Origin: Oscillospiraceae bacterium
Lineage (GTDB): Bacteria; Bacillota_A; Clostridia; Oscillospirales; Oscillospiraceae
Assembly: GCA_017455225.1 (NCBI GenBank)
Contig: JAFTBL010000181.1
Location: forward strand, 1 to 14,197
Direction: 5' to 3'
DNA length: 14,197 nucleotides
Shown: piece by piece, positions 6,588-13,081 of the stretch
How positions within the stretch are numbered: position 1 is the stretch's first letter
How the letters are laid out: every line of letters begins with the position of its first letter
Made by a program: the position numbers and the translations under genes
Notes under the pieces: generated by a model
Seen by the model: the letters and a program-made list of their open reading frames with translations, nothing else
Told to the model about the DNA's origin: nothing
The model's database searches: none

Positions 6588-8058
6588 TTTCTCTTTCCTC
6601 TCGTCCTTCCTGCTCCGGGCGAGCCACCTCCATGCCAAAGCGGAAGGTGGTCACGCCGTTTTCGCTGGTAACGGCGATCTTCTCCTTATGTTGATCCAAG
6701 ATAGTCTTTACGACGTACAGTCCCAGCCCGTAGCCGTCCTTGTCCTCGCTGCGGGATTTGTCCGACTTGTGGAACCGCTCGAACAGCAGCGGAATCTCCT
6801 CCGGCGGGATGACGGGTCCCTCGTTGCGCACCGTCACCTCCGCCCGATCCTCCTGCCGGTGCAAGCCCAGATACAGCGTGGAGGACGGCGAGGCGAACTT
6901 GGCGGCGTTTTCCAGCAGGTTATAGATCACCTGGGTGATAAGGTCGTTGTCGCCCCGCACCATCACGGAATCCTCCGGAATGTCGGCGTCCACGTCCAGC
7001 CCCCGGTCCAGGATCTTCTGCTCCATGCTCAAAAGTGCCAGGCGCATGCTCTCGCACAGGTCGAAGCTCTGGCCCCGCAGCTCCACCGACTGGATCTGTG
7101 AAAGATCCAGCATCCGCCGCACCAGGCGGCTCAGCCGCCGGCTCTCGTCGGAGATGATCTGCAGATAGTGCCGCTCCTTTTCCGGCGGGATGGTGCCGTC
7201 CAGAATGCCGTCGGTATAGCCGGCGATGGTTGTCATGGGCGTTTTCAGCTCGTGGGAGATGTTGGCGATGAAGTCCCTTCTCTGCCGCTCCGTCTGGGCA
7301 AGGGAGTCCGCCATCAGGTTGAAGGAGGTGGCCAACTCACCGATCTCGTCGGTGCGGCCGTCCTCGTGCATTCTCACGTCAAAATCGCCCTTGGCGTAGG
7401 CCCGTGTGGCGCGCACCATCTCCGAAATGGGCTGGATCTGCCGCATGGACATGAGGGAGCTTGCCACGAAGGCGATCAGCAGGATGATGGCGGAGGTCAT
7501 GAAGAACAGCGCGATAGACGAGCGCCACATACCCATCAGGTCGCCGCCGTCCATCACCGCCAGCACCACGCCCTGTGCCGTGTCACCGGAGGTCACCGGC
7601 ACGCCCACCACGAACTGCTTTTGCCCGTAGATGCCGCCCAGCGTGGTGCGCCCGTGGTAATCCCCGGTCTGCACGATCCGCTCCACCAGCTCCTGCGGGA
7701 CGGTCAGCACCTGTCCCACCAGTGTTTCGTCGGTAGTCAGCAGCACGCTGCCGCTGTTGAGGCAGATGAGAAAATCCACCTCCGACATCTGGGACGCCAC
7801 GGTGGCCATCGCCTTCAGCGTGACCTCCCGGTCGGTGACTTCGTCGGCACCCGCCGCCAGATAGTCGGCGGAAAGCTGGGCCACCATCCGCGCCCGGTCC
7901 CGCATTTCGATGCGCCGGACGGACATGGTCTGGTTGCGGCTCAGGGTGAAGAACGCCGCGCCCAGCAGCAACAGCGTCAGCAGCACCATGCCGGCCGTCA
8001 GGGCGAACTGCTGCCAGTACAGGCTGCGAAACCGCCCCTTCCATTTCTCCTTTGCCAT
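6565..8058 (-). CDS. Membrane sensor histidine kinase (HAMP-HisKA-HATPase)
   Basis: Protein of 497 residues. It has a first transmembrane helix (about 17-38), an extracytoplasmic sensor region of about 140 residues (39-180), a second helix (about 181-203), HAMP (about 204-256), a dimerisation/phosphoacceptor domain with H269 in the H-box ISHELKTPM, and a HATPase domain. That domain shows the N-box NLLENAAKF (380-388) and G-box DGYGLGL (441-447). It should autophosphorylate and pass phosphate to the response regulator encoded one base upstream. The extracytoplasmic region resembles a PAS/dCache-like fold in length, but its ligand is unknown. The C-terminus ends in a charged tail beyond the kinase fold, overlapping the protease start by 23 bp. 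The arrangement with an OmpR-type regulator and an HtrA protease recalls CssS (inference). Confidence 0.95.
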   Translation of the reverse strand: MAKEKWKGRFRSLYWQQFALTAGMVLLTLLLLGAAFFTLSRNQTMSVRRIEMRDRARMVAQLSADYLAAGADEVTDREVTLKAMATVASQMSEVDFLICLNSGSVLLTTDETLVGQVLTVPQELVERIVQTGDYHGRTTLGGIYGQKQFVVGVPVTSGDTAQGVVLAVMDGGDLMGMWRSSIALFFMTSAIILLIAFVASSLMSMRQIQPISEMVRATRAYAKGDFDVRMHEDGRTDEIGELATSFNLMADSLAQTERQRRDFIANISHELKTPMTTIAGYTDGILDGTIPPEKERHYLQIISDESRRLSRLVRRMLDLSQIQSVELRGQSFDLCESMRLALLSMEQKILDRGLDVDADIPEDSVMVRGDNDLITQVIYNLLENAAKFASPSSTLYLGLHRQEDRAEVTVRNEGPVIPPEEIPLLFERFHKSDKSRSEDKDGYGLGLYVVKTILDQHKEKIAVTSENGVTTFRFGMEVARPEQEGREERENGRRSEK

Positions 8059-8059
8059 A

Positions 8060-8740
8060 TTACTTCACTTCAAACTTGTAGCCCACGCCCCACACGGTCT
8101 TCAGGCTCCACTGGTCGGACACGTTCTCCACCTTTTCCCGCAGCCGCTTGATGTGCACGTCCACCGTCCGGCTGTCTCCGAAATAGTCGAAGCCCCACAC
8201 CTCGTCCAGCAGCTGATTGCGGGTGTAGACCCGGTTGGGCGTGGCTGCCAGATGGTATAAAAGCTCCAGCTCCTTGGGCGGAGTGTCGACGCTCTTGCCG
8301 TCCACGATCAACTCATAGCTGTCCAGATCAATGGTCAGCTTGTCGAAGGTCAGCCGCTTCCTCGTGTCCGAGGGGATCTCGCTGCGGCGCAGCACCGCGT
8401 TGATGCGGGCCATCAGCTCCTTCATCTCAAAGGGCTTGACCAGATAGTCGTCCGCCCCCATCTCCAACCCGGTGATGCGGTCGTTGACCTCGCTCTTGGC
8501 GGTGAGCATGATGATGGGCGTTCTCCCCTTTTCCCGGATGTGGGCGCACACCGCCCAGCCGTCCATCACCGGCAGCATGATATCCAGCAGCACCATGTCC
8601 GGTGCCTTGGCGTCGTATTCCTCCACCGCCTTGCCGCCGTCGTAGGCAATGCGCACCTCAAACCCTTCCTTCTCCAGATACATCCGGATCAGGTCGGAGA
8701 TGTTGCGATCGTCCTCCACCACCAGAATATTGCGTGCCAT
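8060..8740 (-). CDS. OmpR/PhoB-family response regulator
   Basis: Protein of 226 residues, normal for the family. The receiver domain (about 3-115) has the acidic pair E9/D10-D11, phosphoacceptor D53 in LLDIMLPVMDG, T80 and K102. A winged-helix DNA-binding domain follows at about 127-225, with the family signature SRTVDVHIKRLREKVE and the terminal VWGVGYKFE. The ATG follows GGGAGGC on the minus strand. It is the first gene of a three-gene operon with a sensor kinase (1-bp gap) and an HtrA protease. OmpR-type regulators bind 11-bp tandem repeats; one such candidate lies upstream of the other htrA gene (966-987). Confidence 0.96.
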   Translation of the reverse strand: MARNILVVEDDRNISDLIRMYLEKEGFEVRIAYDGGKAVEEYDAKAPDMVLLDIMLPVMDGWAVCAHIREKGRTPIIMLTAKSEVNDRITGLEMGADDYLVKPFEMKELMARINAVLRRSEIPSDTRKRLTFDKLTIDLDSYELIVDGKSVDTPPKELELLYHLAATPNRVYTRNQLLDEVWGFDYFGDSRTVDVHIKRLREKVENVSDQWSLKTVWGVGYKFEVK

Positions 8741-8777
8741 GACTGCGCCTCCCGTTTTCGATACGTTCTTTGACTAT

Positions 8778-8783
8778 ATTATA
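8778..8783 (-). promoter_or_regulatory. Possible -10 (TATAAT) close to the response regulator
   Basis: A perfect TATAAT on the minus strand lies 37 bases before the RR start codon, but the bases at -35 (CAGGAA with a 17-bp spacer) are far from consensus. If used, it would need an activator, for example the regulator itself (inference). Confidence 0.4.
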
Positions 8784-8837
8784 GCCGGATCCGCACCCGT
8801 TTCCTGAATAAACTGTAAATTCGGTCTATATGGGTGC

Positions 8838-8866
8838 AGTATAACACTTTTCCCCGCCGATGTACA
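8838..8866 (-). promoter_or_regulatory. Extended -10 promoter for the RR-HK-htrA operon
   Basis: On the minus strand TGTACA (8861-8866, 4 of 6 at -35), a 17-bp spacer and TATACT (8838-8843, 5 of 6) preceded by TG one base upstream form an extended -10 promoter. It would give a leader of about 90 bases. It lies immediately behind spoIID, which has no clear terminator, so some read-through from spoIID is also possible. Confidence 0.55.
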
Positions 8867-8873
8867 GTTTTTT

Positions 8874-9884
8874 TCAGCGCATCCGCCCCACGGTGACGCC
8901 GGTATAGTACCACAGCAGGATCTCCTGCCACGTCTTGCCCTGCCTGGCCAGCTCGTTGGCGCCGTACTGACTCATGCCCACGCCGTGGCCGTAGCCGGTC
9001 ACCCGGAAAACGAAGCTCTCGCCGTCCCACGACGGGGTGAAGCAGGCCGAGCGCAGGGCGAACAGCTGCCGCGCTTCGGCACCGCCGAGTACGGCACCGC
9101 CCACCGTCACGGTCTCCACCCGGCCGGAGCCGTTGGTTTTGACCTCCCCCAGCCATGTTTCCGGCTCGCCGGAAAACTCCGCCTCCGGGTGGGCGGCGGA
9201 CACGGCGGAGCGCAGCGCGTCCGCGCTCACAGCGACCACGCTGTAATAATTTGGCACGGAATCGCCGCTCTCCGGGCTGGTCACGCTTTGGAGATAAGGC
9301 AGGTCCGACGACCACACGTCCCCGGAGGAGGCAGTCACGCCGGCGGAGGAGGAATGGAACACCGCCAGAATGGGTGCGCCGTCATACAGCAGGATCTGCC
9401 CGTCCGTGCCGGTCACCGCCGCCTCCACCCGTGCCTCCAGCGCCTCGTAATCTCCGCCCCATCGCTGCCGCGCCGTCTCCTCCGGCATCCACGCGCTGCA
9501 GCAGCCCGGATCGGTGCACACGTCCGCGTCCGGATGGGCGGATTTCCGTCCGGTCTCCATCTGGCGGCAGATGAACGTGCGCTCCGCCACTGCCTGCGCC
9601 TTCAGCGCCTCCGGCTCAAAGGAGGGCGGCATCTCGCCCCGCACCACGCCGGGCAAATAGGCCGCCAGCGTGGTCTCCATCACCTCGTCTCCGGTTTTCA
9701 CCCGCAGTGTCACCTCCGCATCCGTGCGCGCCGCCTGTGCCTGTTCCTGCGCTGCCAGCGGCGCCGTATGCCCCGGCGTGCGCTCTGTCTTTTCCTGCGC
9801 CGCGCCCTGCCGCTGCCCCGTCAGCAGCGGCGGCACGAACAGCGCCGCCGCCATCAGCCAGCCCCATAAGATCGCCCGTTTCAT
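8874..9884 (-). CDS. spoIID: Stage II sporulation protein D (SpoIID), peptidoglycan lytic transglycosylase
   Basis: Protein of 336 residues with an N-terminal signal anchor (about 4-22) and an Ala/Glu/Gln-rich linker to about residue 55. The SpoIID core follows: LPGVVRGEMPPSFEPEALKA contains the catalytic glutamate (E84 in GEMP), then AERTF, a Cys cluster CTDPGCC (123-129), HSSSAG (177-182) and GYGHGVGMSQYGA (297-309). SpoIID strips denuded glycan strands during forespore engulfment, working with SpoIIP and SpoIIM in the mother-cell membrane. The Cys cluster corresponds to the family's zinc site; where many members have a His before the second Cys, this one has Cys-Cys. The ATG follows AAGGGGGC on the minus strand. 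It lies downstream of tadA after a hairpin, so it probably has its own promoter in 9985-10093. A SpoIID/LytB paralog is possible, but length and motifs fit SpoIID itself. Confidence 0.9.
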   Translation of the reverse strand: MKRAILWGWLMAAALFVPPLLTGQRQGAAQEKTERTPGHTAPLAAQEQAQAARTDAEVTLRVKTGDEVMETTLAAYLPGVVRGEMPPSFEPEALKAQAVAERTFICRQMETGRKSAHPDADVCTDPGCCSAWMPEETARQRWGGDYEALEARVEAAVTGTDGQILLYDGAPILAVFHSSSAGVTASSGDVWSSDLPYLQSVTSPESGDSVPNYYSVVAVSADALRSAVSAAHPEAEFSGEPETWLGEVKTNGSGRVETVTVGGAVLGGAEARQLFALRSACFTPSWDGESFVFRVTGYGHGVGMSQYGANELARQGKTWQEILLWYYTGVTVGRMR

Positions 9885-9946
9885 TGTACACGCCCCCTTC
9901 GGGCTATCCTATGCCCGGCCTGTCCCCCTCATGCCCCCGAAAACGC

Positions 9947-9983
9947 CGTAAAGCCGGGCACCCCGACGGCGCCCGGCTTTACG
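9947..9983 (-). terminator. Hairpin terminator downstream of tadA
   Basis: A 13-bp perfect stem (9947-9959 with 9971-9983) and 11-base loop lie between tadA and spoIID. On the minus strand it is followed after four bases by TTTT, a modest T-tract, so termination may be partial. Confidence 0.55.
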
Positions 9984-10039
9984 ACAGGAAGATTGATGAA
10001 AAAAGTCTTCGTTTCTTGCAAGGATAGAATAGCAAAGTT

Positions 10040-10073
10040 ATGTTACAAAACAAGCGCAAATAATGTTACAAAA
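10040..10073. repeat. Two-copy 11-bp direct repeat between tadA and spoIID
   Basis: ATGTTACAAAA occurs at 10040-10050 and again at 10063-10073, 23 bp start to start (about two helical turns), inside an AT-rich 90-bp stretch that stands out from the GC-rich surroundings. The core TGTTACA is nearly palindromic. It could be a regulator-binding pair for the spoIID promoter; no protein is assigned. Confidence 0.45.
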
Positions 10074-10093
10074 GTATGAAATTTCGCCCGTTT

Positions 10094-10546
10094 CTACATT
10101 CGCAGCTCCCGGAAAAAGTCTGACAGCACCTGCGCGCACTCCTGCGCCAACACGCCGCCCACCAGTGCCGGAGGGTGGGGAAACGACTCCATGAACAGGT
10201 TCATCACGCCGCCGCAGGCGCCCATGGCCTCGTCCCGAGCGCCGTAGTAAACACGGCCGATCCGGGCGTTGAGGATAGCGCCGGCGCACATGGGGCACGG
10301 CTCCAGCGTCACATAGAGGGTGCACTCCTCCAGCCGCCAGGAGCCCAGCGTCTGGTTGGCCTGGGCAATGGCCTCCATCTCCGCGTGAGACAGCGCCGAG
10401 CGCTTTTCCTCCCGCCGGTTGCGGCCCCTGCCCACCACCGTGCCGTGATGGACGATGACGCAGCCCACGGGCACCTCGCCCGCCGCCGCCGCCTGGCGCG
10501 CCAGCTCCAGCGCCTGCGCCATATATTTTTCGTGTTCCGTGTGCAT
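10094..10546 (-). CDS. tadA: tRNA-specific adenosine deaminase TadA
   Basis: Protein of 150 residues, usual length. The zinc/catalytic motifs of the cytidine deaminase-like fold are complete: H54-A-E56 and PCPMC with C84 and C87. The N-terminal EKYMAQALELARQAA and the VPVGCVIV segment are typical of TadA. The enzyme converts A34 to inosine in the anticodon of tRNA-Arg(ACG), letting it read CGU, CGC and CGA codons. The ATG follows GGAGGT on the minus strand with a 5-base spacer. It is divergent from yaaL-bofA. In Bacillus subtilis tadA (yaaJ), yaaL and bofA belong to the same chromosomal cluster, separated by dnaX, yaaK and recR, which are absent here. Confidence 0.95.
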   Translation of the reverse strand: MHTEHEKYMAQALELARQAAAAGEVPVGCVIVHHGTVVGRGRNRREEKRSALSHAEMEAIAQANQTLGSWRLEECTLYVTLEPCPMCAGAILNARIGRVYYGARDEAMGACGGVMNLFMESFPHPPALVGGVLAQECAQVLSDFFRELRM

Positions 10547-10571
10547 AAAAACCTCCGGGGCTGTTTAGGCT

Positions 10572-10596
10572 CTGTCATATTTGTCCACAATGACAG
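10572..10596. promoter_or_regulatory. Inverted repeat between tadA and yaaL, possible operator
   Basis: CTGTCAT (10572-10578) and ATGACAG (10590-10596) form perfect 7-bp arms around 11 bases. The centre holds TTGTCCACA (10581-10589), one mismatch from a DnaA box (TTATCCACA). Its complement also contains GGACAA, which resembles the SpoIIID-type core. It sits in the promoter interval shared by the divergent genes. Binding by any of these proteins is unproven. Confidence 0.35.
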
Positions 10597-10635
10597 GTAA
10601 GATAAAGATGAGCGATGCTCACAGGAGGGAACAGC

Positions 10636-10899
10636 ATGGTCAAAAAAGACGTCCGTTTACCCGACGGCACCGCCGGGCAGCTCCGCCGGGAGCTGCAGGA
10701 TACGGCGCAGGCCCTGCGCTGCGCATACGAACGGTTCAACTTTGCCTCCGAGCCGGAGCTGGTGGAATCCAGCGTGTTCGAGATCAACTCACTGCAAGCC
10801 AAGTATGATTATCTGCTGCGCCGCGTCAAGGAACTGGAGGAAGCGCCTCCTGCCGCCGCGGCCGACGCCGTGAAAGGAGGCCCGCTGTGTCAGTCATAG
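10636..10899 (+). CDS. yaaL: DUF2508/YaaL-family protein
   Basis: Protein of 87 residues. The core (about 16-68) reads RRELQDTAQALRCAYERF ... LVESSVFEINSLQAKYDYLL, the mostly helical pattern of the DUF2508 (YaaL) family. The ATG at 10636 is preceded by AGGAGGG (10623-10629); an in-frame ATG 21 bases upstream lies ahead of that site and is rejected. The function of YaaL is unknown, but it is found next to bofA across spore-formers, as here, where it overlaps the bofA start by 13 bp. The C-terminal tail (70-87, Pro/Ala-rich) is not conserved in the family as I know it and mostly carries the bofA ribosome site. Confidence 0.85.
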   Translation: MVKKDVRLPDGTAGQLRRELQDTAQALRCAYERFNFASEPELVESSVFEINSLQAKYDYLLRRVKELEEAPPAAAADAVKGGPLCQS

Positions 10900-11153
10900 A
10901 ATACGTGCTGTTGGGGCTGGTGATCCTGTTTCTTCTGGTGGCGGCGGCGCGTCTTTTTTCCGCGCCGCTGAAGCTGGCGCTGCACGTGGCGCTCAACGCC
11001 CTGCTGGGCTTTGCCGCCCTGTGGCTTTTGAACGTGACCTCCGACCTGACCGGACTGTCGCTGGGGCTCAACGTGTTCAACGCGCTGACGGTGGGCGTGC
11101 TGGGCGCCCCCGGGTTTTTGCTGCTGCTGTTGGTCAAGTGGGTGCTGGCATAG
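10887..11153 (+). CDS. bofA: Pro-sigma-K processing inhibitor BofA family protein
   Basis: Protein of 88 residues with two to three hydrophobic helices (about 5-23, 28-50 and 62-87) and the family signature LNVFNALTVGVLGAPG at 61-76. In Bacillus, BofA in the outer forespore membrane inhibits the SpoIVFB protease and delays sigma-K activation until the forespore signals. Related proteins occur in Clostridia whose checkpoint may differ. It starts at a GTG inside yaaL, with AAAGGAGG at 10873-10880, so the two are co-translated. A terminator follows at 11159-11192, making yaaL-bofA a two-gene operon. Confidence 0.9.
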   Translation: MSVIEYVLLGLVILFLLVAAARLFSAPLKLALHVALNALLGFAALWLLNVTSDLTGLSLGLNVFNALTVGVLGAPGFLLLLLVKWVLA

Positions 11154-11158
11154 CCGCA

Positions 11159-11192
11159 AGCGCCGTGTCCCGCCGGGGCGCGGTGCTTTTTT
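11159..11192 (+). terminator. Rho-independent terminator of yaaL-bofA
   Basis: A 13-bp stem including three G-U pairs (11159-11171 with 11175-11187), loop GCC, and six T (11187-11192). The T-tract also encodes the stop codon of the convergent ttcA gene on the other strand. Confidence 0.85.
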
Positions 11193-11916
11193 ATTGCTGC
11201 CGCTTCGTCAGATCCCAGCCGTAGAGCGGATAGCGCTGGATGGCGCCGAACAGCTTGCTGCGGATGTCCGGGTACTCCTGCTCCAGCGCGGCGATGCGCT
11301 CCTTCACCTCCTGACGGCGGCTGTTGCCATCGGCGGGGCAGGCGTTTTTCACCACCGGCAGACCTTCCCGCACCGCCGCCCGGCGGATCTCCGCCTCGCT
11401 GCAGTACAGCAGCGGGCGGATCTGGGTCACGCCGGTACGATCCAGATACGTCACCGGCTGAAAACAGCCGATCCGCCCCTCAAACAACAGATCCATCACC
11501 AGCGTTTCAATGGCGTCGTCCCGGTGATGCCCCAGCGCGATCTTGCGGATGTCCCGCTCCACCAGCGCGGTGTTCAGGCTGCCCCGCCGCAGCTTGGCGC
11601 ACAGCGAGCAGGGGTTTTTCTCCTTCCGCTCCTCAAACACGATCTGGTACACCGGCACGCTGACGCGATGATAGGGCACCTCCAGCTGCCGGCACAGCTC
11701 AGCCACCGGAGCAAAATCCATCCCCGGCATCCCCATCTCCAGCGTGATAGCCTCCACCGTGAAGGGCACGGGGTAAAACTGCCGCAGCCGCGCCAGCGCC
11801 GTCAGCGCCACCAGACTGTCCTTTCCGCCGCTGACGCCCACGGCGATCCGCTCGCCCGGCTCGATCATATGGTAGTCCTCCACGCACCGGCGGACAAGAC
11901 CCAGAATGTGCTGCAT
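11191..11916 (-). CDS. ttcA: TtcA-family tRNA thiolation protein (PP-loop ATPase)
   Basis: Protein of 241 residues. The ATP-pyrophosphatase PP-loop SGGKDS is at 29-34. A CSLC motif gives C103 and C106, and a further Cys in NACPADG is C193. Three such cysteines coordinate the [4Fe-4S] cluster in TtcA, which adds sulfur to C32 of certain tRNAs. GHHRDDAIET (129-138) is the second family motif. The layout separates it from TilS, which lacks the CxxC. Clostridial relatives may thiolate another position, so the exact substrate is inferred. The ATG at 11916 is preferred over a GTG six bases upstream because GAGGGG ends five bases before the ATG. It is divergent from rplM and convergent with bofA. 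Confidence 0.85.
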   Translation of the reverse strand: MQHILGLVRRCVEDYHMIEPGERIAVGVSGGKDSLVALTALARLRQFYPVPFTVEAITLEMGMPGMDFAPVAELCRQLEVPYHRVSVPVYQIVFEERKEKNPCSLCAKLRRGSLNTALVERDIRKIALGHHRDDAIETLVMDLLFEGRIGCFQPVTYLDRTGVTQIRPLLYCSEAEIRRAAVREGLPVVKNACPADGNSRRQEVKERIAALEQEYPDIRSKLFGAIQRYPLYGWDLTKRQQ

Positions 11917-11975
11917 ACGCACCCCTCTTTAAATTTGAAGATGAGATATCAAGAGAAAACAGAAGAAAACAAGAG

Positions 11976-12004
11976 AAAATACCAGATGTTTTTATTCTAA
12001 TCAA
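11976..12004 (-). promoter_or_regulatory. Candidate promoter of ttcA
   Basis: On the minus strand TTGATT (11999-12004), a 17-bp spacer and TATTTT (11976-11981) with a TG one base upstream form an extended -10 promoter of moderate quality. It is back to back with the rplM promoter, with only 8 bp between the two -35 boxes. Confidence 0.5.
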
Positions 12005-12012
12005 ATTTATTG

Positions 12013-12041
12013 TTGACAACAAAAACCTTCTGTGCTATAAA
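12013..12041 (+). promoter_or_regulatory. Strong promoter of rplM-rpsI
   Basis: Perfect -35 TTGACA (12013-12018), 17-bp spacer, and -10 TATAAA (12036-12041) with an extended TG element. The expected start is near 12048, leaving a leader of about 90 bases before rplM. It is the best promoter in the window, fitting a ribosomal protein operon. Confidence 0.85.
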
Positions 12042-12061
12042 TAATCCTGCGCGTTTGACCT

Positions 12062-12101
12062 CTTTTCCCCCAGTTGATTGTAGCAAGGCCGACGGGAAAA
12101 G
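12062..12101 (+). promoter_or_regulatory. Leader hairpin of rplM, probably the L13-leader autoregulatory RNA
   Basis: CTTTTCCC (12062-12069) pairs with GGGAAAAG (12094-12101). A second helix GTTG/CGAC (12073-12076 with 12090-12093, one G-U pair) stacks on it after a 3-base bulge and encloses a 13-base loop. L13 leaders, a structured RNA family upstream of rplM in Firmicutes, are thought to bind L13 and limit translation. Position and shape fit, but I have not aligned it to the family. Confidence 0.5.
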
Positions 12102-12137
12102 TAAAGTGATAACAGATTTTAAATGGAGGAAAAAACC

Positions 12138-12563
12138 ATGTCCACTTTCATGGCAAGCAAGGCCAACATTGAGCGCAAGTGGTACGTCGTGGATGCCGCC
12201 GGCAAGCCTCTGGGCAAGACCGCGGTCATCGTGGCGGATCTGCTGCGCGGCAAGGGCAAAGTCACCTACACGCCCCACGCGGACTGCGGCGACAACGTGA
12301 TCGTCATCAACGCAGGCAAGGCGGTGCTGACCGGCAACAAGCTGGAGCAGAAGTATTACCGCACCCCCTCCGGTTGGGTGGGCGGCCTGAAGGAAACCAA
12401 GTACCGCATCCTGATGCAGGACAAGCCGGAGCTGGCAATGCGCGTGGCCGTGCGCGGCATGATGCCCCGCAACACCGTCACCAAGGATTCCCTGAAGCGC
12501 CTGCATATCTACGCCGGTGAGCAGCATGAGCATCAGGCTCAGAAGCCCGAGCTGGTCAAGTAA
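12138..12563 (+). CDS. rplM: 50S ribosomal protein L13
   Basis: Protein of 141 residues (family about 140-148). The N-terminus [20 protein letters not shown], the [10 protein letters not shown] segment and VRGMMPRN are classic L13 features. L13 is an early-assembly protein of the large subunit, bound to 23S rRNA. The ATG at 12138 follows GGAGG at 12125-12129; an upstream in-frame ATG at 12123 lies just ahead of that site and is rejected. It is the first gene of the conserved L13-S9 operon. Confidence 0.98.
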   Translation: MSTFMASKANIERKWYVVDAAGKPLGKTAVIVADLLRGKGKVTYTPHADCGDNVIVINAGKAVLTGNKLEQKYYRTPSGWVGGLKETKYRILMQDKPELAMRVAVRGMMPRNTVTKDSLKRLHIYAGEQHEHQAQKPELVK

Positions 12564-12577
12564 GGAGGAGAACAAGA

Positions 12578-12982
12578 ATGTATCAGTCCAAGAATCCCTA
12601 TCTGTACGGCACCGGCCGGCGCAAGTCCTCTGTGGCCCGGGTGCATCTGTTCCCCAACGGCACCGGCAAAATCACCGTCAACGGCCGCGACATTGAGGAG
12701 TATTTCGGTCTTGAGACCCTGAAGATGGTCGTCCGTCAGCCTCTGAACACCACCGATACTCTGGGCAAGGTGGACGTAGTCGCCACCGTCGAGGGCGGCG
12801 GCGTTTCCGGTCAGGCCGGCGCGCTGCGCCACGGCATCAGCCGCGCGCTGCTGCTGCTCAACCCCGACTATCGGCCCCTGCTGAAGAAGGCCGGCTTCCT
12901 CACCCGCGATCCTCGCATGAAGGAGCGCAAGAAGTACGGTCTCAAGGCAGCCCGTCGCGCGCCTCAGTTCTCCAAGAGATAA
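12578..12982 (+). CDS. rpsI: 30S ribosomal protein S9
   Basis: Protein of 134 residues. [15 protein letters not shown] near the N-terminus, [19 protein letters not shown] in the middle and the basic C-terminus RRAPQFSKR are diagnostic of S9, whose C-terminal tail reaches the P-site tRNA. AAGGAGG at 12562-12568 overlaps the rplM stop, with 14 bp between the genes. The 3' end is intact. Foreign, AT-rich DNA with an integrase remnant begins just past the terminator. Confidence 0.98.
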   Translation: MYQSKNPYLYGTGRRKSSVARVHLFPNGTGKITVNGRDIEEYFGLETLKMVVRQPLNTTDTLGKVDVVATVEGGGVSGQAGALRHGISRALLLLNPDYRPLLKKAGFLTRDPRMKERKKYGLKAARRAPQFSKR

Positions 12983-13005
12983 TTTATCCCGAATGGGATT
13001 GCTCA

Positions 13006-13041
13006 AAAACCCCGAAACTACTACGGTTTCGGGGTTTTCTC
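13006..13041 (+). terminator. Rho-independent terminator of rplM-rpsI
   Basis: A 13-bp stem AAAACCCCGAAAC (13006-13018) with its complement (13026-13038) and a 7-base loop ends in TTTTCT. It lies 23 bp after the rpsI stop and marks the end of recognisable host sequence. Confidence 0.9.
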
Positions 13042-13062
13042 TATGCCTAAAATTATGTTTTT

Positions 13063-13079
13063 GTGCAAATTTGGTGCAA
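13063..13079. repeat. Short direct repeat at the island edge
   Basis: GTGCAA occurs at 13063-13068 and 13074-13079, within the longer related pair TTTGTGCAA and TTTGGTGCAA, 11 bp apart. The place, between the rpsI terminator and the integrase remnant, is where arm-type or core att sites would lie, but the repeat is short and could be chance. Confidence 0.3.
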
Positions 13080-13081
13080 CT

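Noticed and set aside
5211..6671. Long plus-strand open frame of 486 codons opposite the second htrA
   Set aside because: It is His/Arg/Gln-rich, has no recognisable domain and no ribosome site, and is the antisense shadow of a gene with a full catalytic triad. High-GC genes routinely produce such shadows.
7168..8151. Plus-strand open frame opposite the histidine kinase
   Set aside because: The composition is His/Arg-rich and meaningless, and the minus strand has every kinase motif in order.
8985..9869. Plus-strand open frame opposite spoIID
   Set aside because: Shadow of spoIID; no domain, no start signal.
11194..12000. Plus-strand open frame opposite ttcA
   Set aside because: Shadow frame rich in His, Gln and Arg; it runs through the ttcA promoter and has no ribosome site.
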